Source of the DNA: Erwinia sp. S63
GTDB lineage: Bacteria; Pseudomonadota; Gammaproteobacteria; Enterobacterales; Enterobacteriaceae
Assembly (NCBI RefSeq): GCF_016625195.1
Contig: NZ_JACVUP010000020.1
Span: 1 to 64,000, forward strand
Reading direction: 5' to 3'
DNA length: 64,000 bases
The notes beneath the pieces are model-generated. The model worked only from the letters and a program-made list of their open reading frames with translations, was not told the origin of the DNA and ran no database searches. This document shows positions 36,387 through 44,764 of the stretch, piece after piece (within the stretch, counting starts at the first letter, position 1; each line of letters begins with the position of its first letter). Made by a program: the position numbers and the translations under genes.

Positions 36387-37436
36387 ATGAAATCACTCTC
36401 TGCTCTGCGTCCGGACGGCACCAATATTGGCCTTATGCTGCTGATTGCGCTGGCGCTGGCAATCTTCACCTTCATGCTGCCGGGCCGCTTTATGACCGAC
36501 TCGACCTTTATGAGCATGGCGTTCCAGCTGCCGGAACTGGGCTTGCTGACGCTGGCAATGTTTATCGCCATCCTCAGCGGCGGCCTGAACCTGGCGATTA
36601 TCGCTACCGCTAACCTGACCGCACTGTTTATCGCCTGGACACTAATGAGCGCCCTGCCCGCCGATGCCGGCACCGGCCAGCAACTGCTGTGGCTGTTTAT
36701 CGCCATCGTCGGCGCAATGCTGATTGCCGCCTTTATCGGTGTCATCACCGGTGTGATGGTGACGCGAATTGGTGCTCACCCGATTCTGGTGACGCTGGCA
36801 ACCATGATGACGCTGAACGGCATCGGCATCTGGCTGACCAAAGGTGCCGCTGTCAGCGGCATGCCATCGGTGGTGCAGGCACTCGGTTCCAATACGCTGT
36901 TGGGTATGCCGCTGCCACTGTGGGTGTTCCTGATTGCCGCTGCGCTGCTGGCGTTGTTCCTCGGCAAAACCCGCGCCGGTAAATGCATCTACATGGGAGG
37001 CAGCAACATTAACGCCACCTGGTTCAGCGGCATCAACACGCATCGCATGGTGGTACTGGTGTACGTCATCTCCAGCCTGCTGTGTGTGTTAGCCGGATTG
37101 ATCATGATGGCGCGCTTTAACTCAGCGCGTATGGGTTACGGCGATGCGTATCTGCTGTTGACCGTACTGGCGATTATTCTCGGCGGCACCGACCCGAACG
37201 GTGGCTTCGGCCGCGTCACCGGTGTGGTACTGGCATTGATTGCCCTGCAAGTGCTCTCAACCGGTTTCAACCTGATGAACATCAGCCAGCACGTTAGCCT
37301 GGCGATGTGGGGCGCGGTGCTGATTGTGGTACTGGCCTTCAAACAATTTAAAGCCCGTTTTAATGAACATCGTGCCGTCAAGCTGAGCAAACTCGCTGCG
37401 GCCCTTAATCCTCTGACCGAAAAAAAGGAAGTCTAA
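36387..37436 (+). CDS. Sugar ABC transporter permease 2
   Basis: This 349-residue BPD_transp_2 permease parallels permease 1: FIAILSGGLNLAIIATANLT near 65-84, YMGGSNINATWFSGINTHRM near 200-219, and LAIILGGTDPNGGFGRVTGV near 257-276. The ATG at 36387 has an AGGAG site; the frame extends 22 codons upstream into permease 1. Two separate permease genes resemble the lsrC/lsrD and rhaP/rhaQ layouts. The last base of its stop is the first base of the epimerase ATG. Confidence 0.92.
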   Translation: MKSLSALRPDGTNIGLMLLIALALAIFTFMLPGRFMTDSTFMSMAFQLPELGLLTLAMFIAILSGGLNLAIIATANLTALFIAWTLMSALPADAGTGQQLLWLFIAIVGAMLIAAFIGVITGVMVTRIGAHPILVTLATMMTLNGIGIWLTKGAAVSGMPSVVQALGSNTLLGMPLPLWVFLIAAALLALFLGKTRAGKCIYMGGSNINATWFSGINTHRMVVLVYVISSLLCVLAGLIMMARFNSARMGYGDAYLLLTVLAIILGGTDPNGGFGRVTGVVLALIALQVLSTGFNLMNISQHVSLAMWGAVLIVVLAFKQFKARFNEHRAVKLSKLAAALNPLTEKKEV

Positions 37437-38128
37437 TGCGTATTCAAGTCTCCCCGTCGTTGATGTGTATGAATCTGATGGAGATCAAGCACCAGCTGGA
37501 AGTGCTGGACTCTCGCGCAGACTTCCTCCATATCGATATCATGGACGGTCACTATGTTAAGAACATCACGCTGTCGCCGTTCTTTATTGAACAGATTCGC
37601 CCGCACACCACAGTGGCGCTGGATGTGCACTTGATGGTGGAACAGCCGACCGATTTCATTGATGCGATTGCCAAAGCGGGTGCCGATTACATCTGCCCGC
37701 ACGCAGAAACCATCAACCGTGATGCGTTCCGCGTGATTAACCTGATTCGCAGCTACGGCAAGAAAGTCGGCGTGGTGCTGAACCCGGCCACACCGGTGTC
37801 GTTTATCCATCACTACATTCATCTGCTGGATAAGATCACCGTAATGACCGTGGATCCAGGCTATGCCGGCCAACCGTTCATCCCGGAAATGGTCGCCAAA
37901 GTGCAGGAGCTGAAAGCGCTGAAGCAGCAGCATGGCCACAAATATCTGATTGAGATTGATGGCTCGTGCAACACGCGCACTTACAACACGCTGGTCGGTG
38001 CCGGTGCAGAAGTGCTGATCGTCGGCACCTCTGGCCTGTTCAACATCCATGACGATCTGGCAACGGCCTGGGACATGATGCGTGACAGCATTGATGAAGC
38101 TCAGGGCCTGGCGAAGGTATCCGCATGA
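37436..38128 (+). CDS. AlsE-like ketose-6-phosphate 3-epimerase (D-allulose-6-phosphate 3-epimerase type)
   Basis: This 230-residue TIM-barrel enzyme belongs to the ribulose-phosphate 3-epimerase family. HIDIMDGHYV, DVHLMVEQP, MTVDPGYAGQPFIPEM and EIDGSCN carry the conserved metal and acid/base residues (His and Asp pairs). The variants LSPFF, EIDGSCN and VGTSGLFN are those of E. coli AlsE rather than of the housekeeping Rpe, so epimerisation of D-allulose-6-phosphate to fructose-6-phosphate is the best guess. A pentulose-5-phosphate role cannot be excluded. It overlaps the ROK kinase by 4 bp. Confidence 0.82.
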   Translation: MRIQVSPSLMCMNLMEIKHQLEVLDSRADFLHIDIMDGHYVKNITLSPFFIEQIRPHTTVALDVHLMVEQPTDFIDAIAKAGADYICPHAETINRDAFRVINLIRSYGKKVGVVLNPATPVSFIHHYIHLLDKITVMTVDPGYAGQPFIPEMVAKVQELKALKQQHGHKYLIEIDGSCNTRTYNTLVGAGAEVLIVGTSGLFNIHDDLATAWDMMRDSIDEAQGLAKVSA

Positions 38129-39018
38129 TTCCACGCTGGCTGGGTATCGACATTGGCGGCACCGGCACACGTCTGCAGCTGATGGAAGAGGGACGCATCT
38201 GGTCCAGCTTCCGCAAGGTGCCGACGGCCAGCTGGGCGCAGCAGCCCGACGCTTTGACGGCACTCGGGCAGTTAATCAGTGAAACACTGGAGCAGCAACC
38301 GGTGAGCGGCGTGATGCTAGGATTGCCGGGCATTCTCAGTCGCGATCGTCAGCAGGTGATTTCGTTGCCGTTTATTCAGGCGCTGGATCATCAGCCAGTG
38401 GCAGCGATCCTCACCGAACGCTTAGGCGTGCCGGTGGCGATGGATAAAGATGTTAACCATCTGATGATGTGGGATTTAATGCAACTGGAGCAGTTGCCGG
38501 ATATCGCGGTAGGTTTGTATCCCGGTACCGGCATGGGCAACAGCTTGTGGATCAATGGCCGCTTCTATCACGGCCAGCACGGCGGCGCGGGGGAATTGGG
38601 CCACGTGCCGATTGCCGGGAACGATCTGCCCTGCCCGTGCGGCAACCGCGGTTGTGCGGAGACGGTGACTTCTGGCAACTGGTTGAGTCACTGGGCTAAG
38701 GCTAACGTGCCGAACACCGATATGTCGGCGCTGTTTACGCAACATGGCGACCATCCGGAACTGCAGGCGTTTGTGTATCGTCTGGCACAGCTGATTGCTA
38801 CCGAGATGAATATTCTCGATCCGGAGTATTTGATTCTGGGCGGGGGCGTACTGGCGATGGCGGATTTCCCGCTGGCGCAGTTACGTAGCCAGATTCAGCA
38901 GCATCTGCGTCCACCGGCCACGCGTGACAATTTAAAAATCATCTTTAGTCAGTCCACCGATCACACCGGCTGTCGCGGTGCCTGTTTGGCCGCCGAACGC
39001 CTGTTCAGGAGTGCATGA
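38125..39018 (+). CDS. ROK-family sugar kinase (AlsK-like)
   Basis: This 297-residue kinase has the ATP phosphate-1 motif GIDIGGTGTRLQL at the N-terminus, the ROK signature region GQHGGAGELGHVPIAG (about 151-166), the catalytic Asp in MDKDVNH, and the zinc-binding cysteine cluster CPCGNRGCAE (about 172-181). It most resembles AlsK in being next to an AlsE-like epimerase. The substrate is inferred to be the imported sugar or its isomer. ATGA overlaps at both ends couple its translation to its neighbours. Confidence 0.85.
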   Translation: MIPRWLGIDIGGTGTRLQLMEEGRIWSSFRKVPTASWAQQPDALTALGQLISETLEQQPVSGVMLGLPGILSRDRQQVISLPFIQALDHQPVAAILTERLGVPVAMDKDVNHLMMWDLMQLEQLPDIAVGLYPGTGMGNSLWINGRFYHGQHGGAGELGHVPIAGNDLPCPCGNRGCAETVTSGNWLSHWAKANVPNTDMSALFTQHGDHPELQAFVYRLAQLIATEMNILDPEYLILGGGVLAMADFPLAQLRSQIQQHLRPPATRDNLKIIFSQSTDHTGCRGACLAAERLFRSA

Positions 39019-39980
39019 TGAAAGGAAAAGTGTGTGTGTTTGGCTCGTTCAACCTCGACGTCGTCGCGGTGATGAACCGTTTCCCGATGCCCGGAGAATC
39101 ACTGACCGCCCACAACAGCATGATGGGACCGGGCGGCAAAGGCGCAAACCAGGCCACGGCGGCGCTGCGTGCCGGGGCGCGCGTACACTATATCGGCAAG
39201 GTCGGTAATGATGATTTTGGCACTTTTGCCCGTCGTCACCTCGAGAAAACCGGCTTTGATGCGATTACGCTGTTTACCTGTAAAGAGAAGCCTACCGGCA
39301 ACGCACTGATTTATGTGGCCGGGGATGATGCTGAGAACATGATTTCGGTGTTTCCGGGCGCGAATACCACGGTGACGGCGGCGGAAGTGTCACGCTGTCA
39401 GCCTACGGTAGCCGCAGCAGATATCTTGTTGGTGCAGCTAGAGAACAACCTGAATGCCATTCAGCGCATGATTGATAATGCGCGTGCGGGTGGCACCTTT
39501 GTGATTTTGAACCCGGCGCCGTGGCAGAAAGTGAGCGACGCGCTGCTGGCGAAGGTGGATCTGCTGACGCCGAACAGTACCGAAGCGATGCAGATTACCG
39601 GTGTGAAGGTGACGGATTTTGCCAGCGCGCAGAAAGCCGCAGAAGTGATGCACCGCAAAGGCGCGCGTCAGGTGATTATTACCCTGGGGATGGCGGGCGC
39701 GCTGTTGTCGAATGCGGAACAACAACCGCTGCGCATTCCGCTATTCCCGGCACAACCGCTGGATACCACCGGCGCGGGCGATGCGTTTAACGGCGCGCTG
39801 GCAGCGCGTTTAGCTTCGGGTGATGAACTGCCACAGGCGGCTCTTTTTGCCTCAGCGTTTGCTTCATTGTGTGTCGAGCGTTCTGGTGCGGCTAACTCAA
39901 TGCCGTCGTACGCAGAAGCGCTGGCGCGTATGCAGGCCCATCCGGAGTGTGTGCCGGAGCCATTGGAAGTGATGGCCTGA
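39015..39980 (+). CDS. PfkB-family carbohydrate kinase (ribokinase-like)
   Basis: This 321-residue kinase has both PfkB signatures: GGKGANQATAALRAGARV (about 38-55) and DTTGAGDAFNGALAARL (about 248-264), the latter with the catalytic Asp in GAGD. The N-terminal VFGSFNLDVVAVMNRFP resembles ribokinase. Together with the ROK kinase it gives the operon two sugar kinases, which suggests either two substrates or successive phosphorylation of different sugars. It is the last gene of the operon. Confidence 0.88.
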   Translation: MMKGKVCVFGSFNLDVVAVMNRFPMPGESLTAHNSMMGPGGKGANQATAALRAGARVHYIGKVGNDDFGTFARRHLEKTGFDAITLFTCKEKPTGNALIYVAGDDAENMISVFPGANTTVTAAEVSRCQPTVAAADILLVQLENNLNAIQRMIDNARAGGTFVILNPAPWQKVSDALLAKVDLLTPNSTEAMQITGVKVTDFASAQKAAEVMHRKGARQVIITLGMAGALLSNAEQQPLRIPLFPAQPLDTTGAGDAFNGALAARLASGDELPQAALFASAFASLCVERSGAANSMPSYAEALARMQAHPECVPEPLEVMA

Positions 39981-39988
39981 ATAACTGC

Positions 39989-40009
39989 GGGCGGCCATGA
40001 AAGCCGCCC
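39989..40009. terminator. Hairpin between the sugar operon and nudK
   Basis: A perfect 7-bp GC stem (39989-39995 with 40003-40009) with a 7-base loop lies between the convergent pfkB-type gene and nudK. The T run is poor on both strands, so it is a weak bidirectional terminator at best. Confidence 0.5.
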
Positions 40010-40024
40010 TTAGTGATGCACCGG

Positions 40025-40603
40025 TTAGGCTTTTAACCAACCCGCAATTTGCGCGTGTTGCAGCAGCATAATCGCTTTACCATCGAGGATGCGCCCGTCT
40101 TTCACCATCGCCAGCGCTTCCGGGAAAGGCAACTCCAGCACGGTAATCTCTTCATCTTCCACGCCACCACCGGCGTTGGCGCGCATCGATTCGCTATACT
40201 CTGCCGCGAAGAAATGGACGATCTCGGTCACGCCGCCCGGCGACATGTAAGCTTCAAACAGCTTCTCTACTTTGCCGACTTCATAGCCGGTCTCTTCGAT
40301 GGCTTCTTTGCGGATGCAATCTTCTGGCGAATCGTTATCCAGCAGCCCAGCGCAGCTCTCAATCAATTCGCCGCTGGCATTGCCGTTAACGTAAGTCGCA
40401 ATGCGGAACTGACGAATCAGCAGCACGGTGTTCTTGTCGCGGTTATAAAGCAGGATGGTGGCGCCATTGCCGCGATCATAGACTTCGCGTTTGTGGCGCA
40501 CGACTTCGCCGTTGCTACGGGTCAGTTCGTAGGTGAAGTTACGCAGGATAAAGTAATTATCTGACAGTAACTTATCTTTGATGATGTTGATCTTTAACGA
40601 CAT
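40025..40603 (-). CDS. nudK: GDP-mannose pyrophosphatase NudK
   Basis: This 192-residue Nudix hydrolase splits GDP-mannose to GMP and mannose-1-phosphate. The Nudix box (about residues 85-107) reads GLLDNDSPEDCIRKEAIEE then TGY, preserving the G-x5-E-x7-REUxEE pattern; the following PGGVTEIVHFFAAEY is typical of the ADP-sugar/GDP-mannose branch. The length is like E. coli NudK (191). The position downstream of the tktB region is conserved relative to E. coli except for the inserted ampH-DUF1176-sugar block. Confidence 0.93.
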   Translation of the reverse strand: MSLKINIIKDKLLSDNYFILRNFTYELTRSNGEVVRHKREVYDRGNGATILLYNRDKNTVLLIRQFRIATYVNGNASGELIESCAGLLDNDSPEDCIRKEAIEETGYEVGKVEKLFEAYMSPGGVTEIVHFFAAEYSESMRANAGGGVEDEEITVLELPFPEALAMVKDGRILDGKAIMLLQHAQIAGWLKA

Positions 40604-40709
40604 GGCCGCTCCACCGCGTAAATGAGGGAGCCTGAGATAATAGGCGCTAGCGGCGGGGAAAACTATCTGAATTCGTGCGGTCTATGCGCATTGAAGGGCG
40701 AGAACGGTC

Positions 40710-40770
40710 GCGCAATGAATTGCGCCGCTACGGCAAGGTGCAGTGAGTGGTAGCGGCGCGATTTATCGCG
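40710..40770. repeat. REP-like double palindrome between nudK and napC
   Basis: GCGCAAT-GA-ATTGCGC (40710-40725) and CGCGAT-TT-ATCGCG (40757-40770) are two short palindromes flanked by inverted GCGCCGCTAC (40722-40731) and GTAGCGGCGC (40750-40759), a perfect 10-bp pair. The GTAGCGGCG and ATTTATCGC words recur at 55717-55787. Confidence 0.75.
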
Positions 40771-40792
40771 CGAATTGATGACAATGCGAAAA

Positions 40793-41377
40793 TCAAAAAC
40801 CGTTCTTCTGCTCGCTCATATCCGGCAGATGGTGCGCAATACCCTTGTGGCAATCAATACAGGTTTGCCCATCCTCTACCGCTTTGCTGTGCATCTTCGC
40901 CGCTACGGTTTTCTGCGCGGTGAAATCCATGTACTCGAAGTTGTGGCAGTTTCGGCACTCCTGCGAGTTATTATTTTTCATCCTGCGCCACTCATTCTGT
41001 GCCAGCTCAATGCGCGTCTCTTCAAACTTCTGCGGTGTGTCGATCAGGCCGAAGATCTTGGCGTACACCTCTTTGCTGGCTTGCAATTTGCGCAGCATTT
41101 TCGGACCCCATTCGTGCGGCACATGGCAATCCGGACAAGTGGCACGCACGCCGCTGCGGTTGTTGTAGTGCACCGTCTGCATGTACTCCTGATACACGTT
41201 GTTGCGCATCTCATGGCAGCCAATGCAGAACTGCTCGCGGTTGGTCATCTCCATCGCGGTATTAAAACCGCCCCAGAAAATAATCCCACCGGCAAAGCCC
41301 AGAATCAGCAGCGTGCCGAGCGCTAAGCGACTCGGACGTCGCCACCAGCGCCAGATGCGTAATAATCTCTGTTTCAT
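40793..41377 (-). CDS. napC: Tetrahaem c-type cytochrome NapC
   Basis: This 194-residue membrane-anchored quinol dehydrogenase passes electrons from the quinol pool to NapB/NapA in the periplasm. One N-terminal membrane helix (ALGTLLILGFAGGIIFWGG) is followed by four haem-binding motifs: CIGCH, CPDCH, CRNCH and CIDCH. The ATG at 41375-41377 with a GAGG site is chosen; a GTG four codons upstream, right after the napB stop, is possible. It is the last gene of napDABC. Confidence 0.95.
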   Translation of the reverse strand: MKQRLLRIWRWWRRPSRLALGTLLILGFAGGIIFWGGFNTAMEMTNREQFCIGCHEMRNNVYQEYMQTVHYNNRSGVRATCPDCHVPHEWGPKMLRKLQASKEVYAKIFGLIDTPQKFEETRIELAQNEWRRMKNNNSQECRNCHNFEYMDFTAQKTVAAKMHSKAVEDGQTCIDCHKGIAHHLPDMSEQKNGF

Positions 41378-41385
41378 TGATATCC

Positions 41386-41817
41386 TCACTGCCCAAAGCC
41401 GTTGGCCGGTTTAAAGGTGTTCTCCACCACCGGTTTGGCATCGGTCTGCGGGACGTGGCACTGCAAACAGAAGTAGCGGCGCGGCGAAACCGTGCTGCTC
41501 ACCAGACCATCGCGATCGGTAAAGTGTGTTGGGCTCACACGGGGTGCCCCAGTCGTCAGATAGCTCTGCGTGCCGTGGCACTGCAGGCAGCGGTTGACGT
41601 TTTTCGTGACCTGATAGCCATCGACGCTGTGCGGGATCACCGGCGGCTGATTAACATAGTTCAGCGGCTTACGGCTCTGCTCTTTTGGCTGATGGATGGT
41701 GCCCTGCTGCGTGGCGGTCACTTCCGGAGACTGATGAAGATCGACGCTGTTCGCGGCCCAGACACCGCCGCCCAGCATCAGGGCGGCAACGGTGATAAGA
41801 GTGAATAACGGTTTCAT
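41386..41817 (-). CDS. napB: Dihaem cytochrome c NapB, periplasmic nitrate reductase small subunit
   Basis: This 143-residue exported cytochrome has a signal peptide (MKPLFTLITVAALMLGGGVWA) and two haem sites, CLQCHG and CLQCHV, with SPTHF supplying a distal histidine. It receives electrons from NapC and passes them to NapA. It lies 11 bp after napA and ends 9 bp before the chosen napC ATG. Confidence 0.96.
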   Translation of the reverse strand: MKPLFTLITVAALMLGGGVWAANSVDLHQSPEVTATQQGTIHQPKEQSRKPLNYVNQPPVIPHSVDGYQVTKNVNRCLQCHGTQSYLTTGAPRVSPTHFTDRDGLVSSTVSPRRYFCLQCHVPQTDAKPVVENTFKPANGFGQ

Positions 41818-41828
41818 TGCATCCTGCC

Positions 41829-44315
41829 TTAGATTTTAACCAGCTTAACGGCGCATTTTTTGTAATCGGTCTGCTTCGATAGCGGATCGGTGGCATCCAG
41901 TGTGACGTTATTGGCCAACACGCCGGCATCGAAGAACGGCATAAACACCAGCCCTTTTGGCGGTTGATTACGCCCGCGTGTTTCAACGGTCGCCACGGTT
42001 TCACCCCGGCGTGACACCACGCGCACCTTCTCGCCACGGCGGAAACCGCGATCTTTGGCATCCAGCGGATGGATGTAGAGCAATGCCTGAGGCACCGCGC
42101 GATGCAGTTCCGGCACGCGTCGCGTCATGGTGCCGGTGTGCCAGTGTTCCAGCACGCGGCCGGTGCAGAACCACAGATCGTACTCGGCGTCCGGTGCTTC
42201 AGCGGGTGGCTCATACGGCAGGGCAAAAATGGTGGCTTTGCCATCTGGCTTGCCATAGAAACGCACGCCCTCGCCCGCTTTAACGTAGCTGTCAAAGCCC
42301 TCGCGATAGCGCCAGCGTGTCTCTTTGCCATTCACCACCGGCCAACGCAATCCGCGTGCCTCATGGTAGGCATCAAATGGCGCCAGATCGTGACCGTGGC
42401 CGCGACCAAAGCTGGCGTACTCTTCAAACAGCCCTTTCTGGATGTAGAAACCGAAGTCGCGCGCCTCGTCGTTCAGTCGATCGTCCGCCACTTCACTCAG
42501 CGGGAACTGATTGACCTGCCCATTGGCGTACAGCACGTCGTACAGGGTTTTATCGCGCAGCGCCGGCTGTTGGGCGATCAACGCTTCCGGCCACACTTCC
42601 GTTACGCGGAAACGCTTGGCGAAATTCACCATCTGCCACAGATCTGATTTTGCTTCGCCCGGCGCTTTTACCTGCTGATGCCAGAACTGGGTGCGACGCT
42701 CGGCATTGCCATAAGCGCCCTCTTTCTCCACCCACATCGCGGTCGGGAGAATCAAATCCGCGCACAAGGCACTGACAGTCGGATAGGGATCAGACACCGC
42801 GATAAAGTTGCGCGCATCGCGCCAGCCTGGCATGCGCTCCTGCGTCAGGTTCGGACCCGCCTGCATGTTGTTGTTGCACATCACCCAGTACGCATTGATC
42901 TTGCCGTCTTTCAGCGCGCGATCCTGCGCTACCGCATGCAGGCCGATTTTGGCGGGAATGGTGCCCTGCGGTAGTTTCCACAGTTTCTCAGCTGTCGCAC
43001 GGTGCTTATCGTTATTCACCACCATGTCTGCGGGCAGGCGATGCGAGAAGGTGCCGACTTCACGTGCGGTTCCGCAGGCAGAAGGCTGGCCGGTGAGCGA
43101 GAAGGGACCGGTGCCAGGGCGCGAGATTTTGCCAGTCAGCAGATGGATGTTGTAGCACAGGTTATTGGCCCACACGCCGCGCGTATGCTGGTTAAAGCCC
43201 ATGGTCCAGTAGGAGACCACGTTAACATTCGGGTCGGCATACAATTCGGCCAGCGCAATCAGTTGGTCCTGCTCGACGCCGCTCATCTCACTGGCTTTTT
43301 CCACCGTGTACTCGGCAACGAATTTGGCGTACTCGTCGAAACTGATCGGTGTCGATTCGCCGCTATCCGGGTTTTTCGCTGAAGCCTGACGCGGATCGCT
43401 TGGGCGCAATCCATAGCCGATATCCGTGACGCCTTTACGCAGCGTCACGTGATTCTGCAGGAAGGTTTTATCGACTTTGTTGTTCTGAATAATGTAGTTG
43501 GCGATAAAGTTGAGAATCGCCAGGTCGCTCTGCGGCGTAAACACCATGCCGTTATCGGCCAGTTCAAAACTGCGATGGCGATAGGTTGAGAGCACCGCGA
43601 CTTTGACATTGTCATCGCTCAGGCGACGGGCAGTCAAACGTGACCAGAGAATCGGATGCATCTCGGCCATGTTCGAACCCCACAGCACAAAGGCATCGGC
43701 CACTTCGATGTCATCGTAGCAGCCCATCGGCTCATCCATGCCGAAAGTGCGCATAAAGCCCACCACCGCCGACGCCATGCAGTGACGCGCATTAGGATCG
43801 AGATTATTAGTGCGGAAGCCGGCTTTCATCAATTTAGAGGCGGCATACCCTTCCCATACGGTCCATTGACCGGAGCCGAACATGCCAATGGAGTCAGGGC
43901 CGTTGGCTTTTAGCGCCGCTTTAAACTTCTGCTCCATGATGTCGAAGGCCTGATCCCAGCTCACCGGGGTGAACTCACCTTCTTTGTCGTAATGACCGTC
44001 AGTCATGCGCAGCAACGGCTGCGTCAGGCGGTCTTTTCCGTACATGATCTTCGGCAGAAAATAGCCTTTGATGCAGTTCAGTCCCCGGTTCACTTCCGCC
44101 TGCGGATCGCCCTGCGAGGCCACCACGCGTCCCTCTTGCGTGCCCACCAGCACACCACAACCGGTGCCACAGAAACGGCACGGTGCCTTTTCCCAACGAA
44201 TCGGTGCACCCAGCGCAGTGACGGCTTTGGTGACGCTGGGAATAGTGAGTCCGGCGGCGATTGCCGCCGCTGCGGCCGCATTGGCCTTCATAAATTCTCG
44301 ACGACTGACTTTCAT
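41829..44315 (-). CDS. napA: Periplasmic nitrate reductase catalytic subunit NapA
   Basis: This 828-residue molybdoenzyme reduces nitrate to nitrite. It has a Tat signal peptide with SRREFMK (residues 4-10) and an alanine-rich stretch. The [4Fe-4S] cluster is bound by Cys46, Cys49, Cys53 and Cys81 (CRFCGTGC, LNCIKGYF). Cys179 in PNARHCMASAVVGF is the ligand of the Mo-bis-MGD centre. The C-terminal domain holds the cofactor-binding LWFCTGRVLEHWHTGTM. The length matches E. coli (828). ATGA overlap with the upstream chaperone gene napD. Confidence 0.98.
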   Translation of the reverse strand: MKVSRREFMKANAAAAAAIAAGLTIPSVTKAVTALGAPIRWEKAPCRFCGTGCGVLVGTQEGRVVASQGDPQAEVNRGLNCIKGYFLPKIMYGKDRLTQPLLRMTDGHYDKEGEFTPVSWDQAFDIMEQKFKAALKANGPDSIGMFGSGQWTVWEGYAASKLMKAGFRTNNLDPNARHCMASAVVGFMRTFGMDEPMGCYDDIEVADAFVLWGSNMAEMHPILWSRLTARRLSDDNVKVAVLSTYRHRSFELADNGMVFTPQSDLAILNFIANYIIQNNKVDKTFLQNHVTLRKGVTDIGYGLRPSDPRQASAKNPDSGESTPISFDEYAKFVAEYTVEKASEMSGVEQDQLIALAELYADPNVNVVSYWTMGFNQHTRGVWANNLCYNIHLLTGKISRPGTGPFSLTGQPSACGTAREVGTFSHRLPADMVVNNDKHRATAEKLWKLPQGTIPAKIGLHAVAQDRALKDGKINAYWVMCNNNMQAGPNLTQERMPGWRDARNFIAVSDPYPTVSALCADLILPTAMWVEKEGAYGNAERRTQFWHQQVKAPGEAKSDLWQMVNFAKRFRVTEVWPEALIAQQPALRDKTLYDVLYANGQVNQFPLSEVADDRLNDEARDFGFYIQKGLFEEYASFGRGHGHDLAPFDAYHEARGLRWPVVNGKETRWRYREGFDSYVKAGEGVRFYGKPDGKATIFALPYEPPAEAPDAEYDLWFCTGRVLEHWHTGTMTRRVPELHRAVPQALLYIHPLDAKDRGFRRGEKVRVVSRRGETVATVETRGRNQPPKGLVFMPFFDAGVLANNVTLDATDPLSKQTDYKKCAVKLVKI

Positions 44316-44602
44316 GATGCTTCCTTGTGACGATGTTCCGTTTCGTCCTGCTGGTGATACACCAGAGAAACGGCCAATACATGCGGGATATGGCGGGTGG
44401 CTTCGATGTTGTCCAGCAAGGCACGGCTATCTGCGGCACCTAAGGTCACGGCCAGCTTGCCGCGAGCGCTGTCTTCGGCAGCGATATCGCAGTCAGAAAG
44501 CGCCAGCAACGCCTGCTTTACCGCCGGGAGGGCGTGAGGTCGCGCCTGGATCACCAGACCGCACACGTGCCAACTGCTTTCAGGGAGAATGGAGTGCGTC
44601 AT
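44312..44602 (-). CDS. napD: NapA signal-peptide chaperone NapD
   Basis: This 96-residue cytosolic chaperone binds the NapA twin-arginine signal peptide before export. The ferredoxin-like fold is recognisable from WHVCGLVIQARPHALPAVKQ and the C-terminal HVLAVSLVYHQQDE. It is the first gene here: napF, napG and napH, which E. coli carries in napFDAGHBC, are absent. Its upstream region 44603-44717 is the expected Fnr/NarP-regulated promoter, though no clean site is apparent. Confidence 0.92.
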   Translation of the reverse strand: MTHSILPESSWHVCGLVIQARPHALPAVKQALLALSDCDIAAEDSARGKLAVTLGAADSRALLDNIEATRHIPHVLAVSLVYHQQDETEHRHKEAS

Positions 44603-44717
44603 GCGCTCACCTCGTTTAGCCAGCTTGAGATGAGGCGTAAAATAACCTGAGGTTATGCAGGGCTATATCACCCGAAAGGTGTATATCCCGATGTGGGATC
44701 AAGGGAAGGACAATTGA

Positions 44718-44747
44718 AATGAAAACGGGGGCCAAAAGGCCCCCGTT
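44718..44747 (-). terminator. Rho-independent terminator of ansP
   Basis: A perfect 10-bp stem (44724-44733 with 44738-44747, loop of four) gives, on the minus strand, a stem ending in TTTT shortly after the ansP stop. Confidence 0.9.
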
Positions 44748-44764
44748 GATGAGAATCGCTGCGA

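Noticed and set aside
44687..44702. Possible Fnr site upstream of napD (TTGATCCCACATC on the minus strand)
   Set aside because: The half-sites are spaced wrongly and the second half is poor, so it does not meet the TTGAT-N4-ATCAA pattern.
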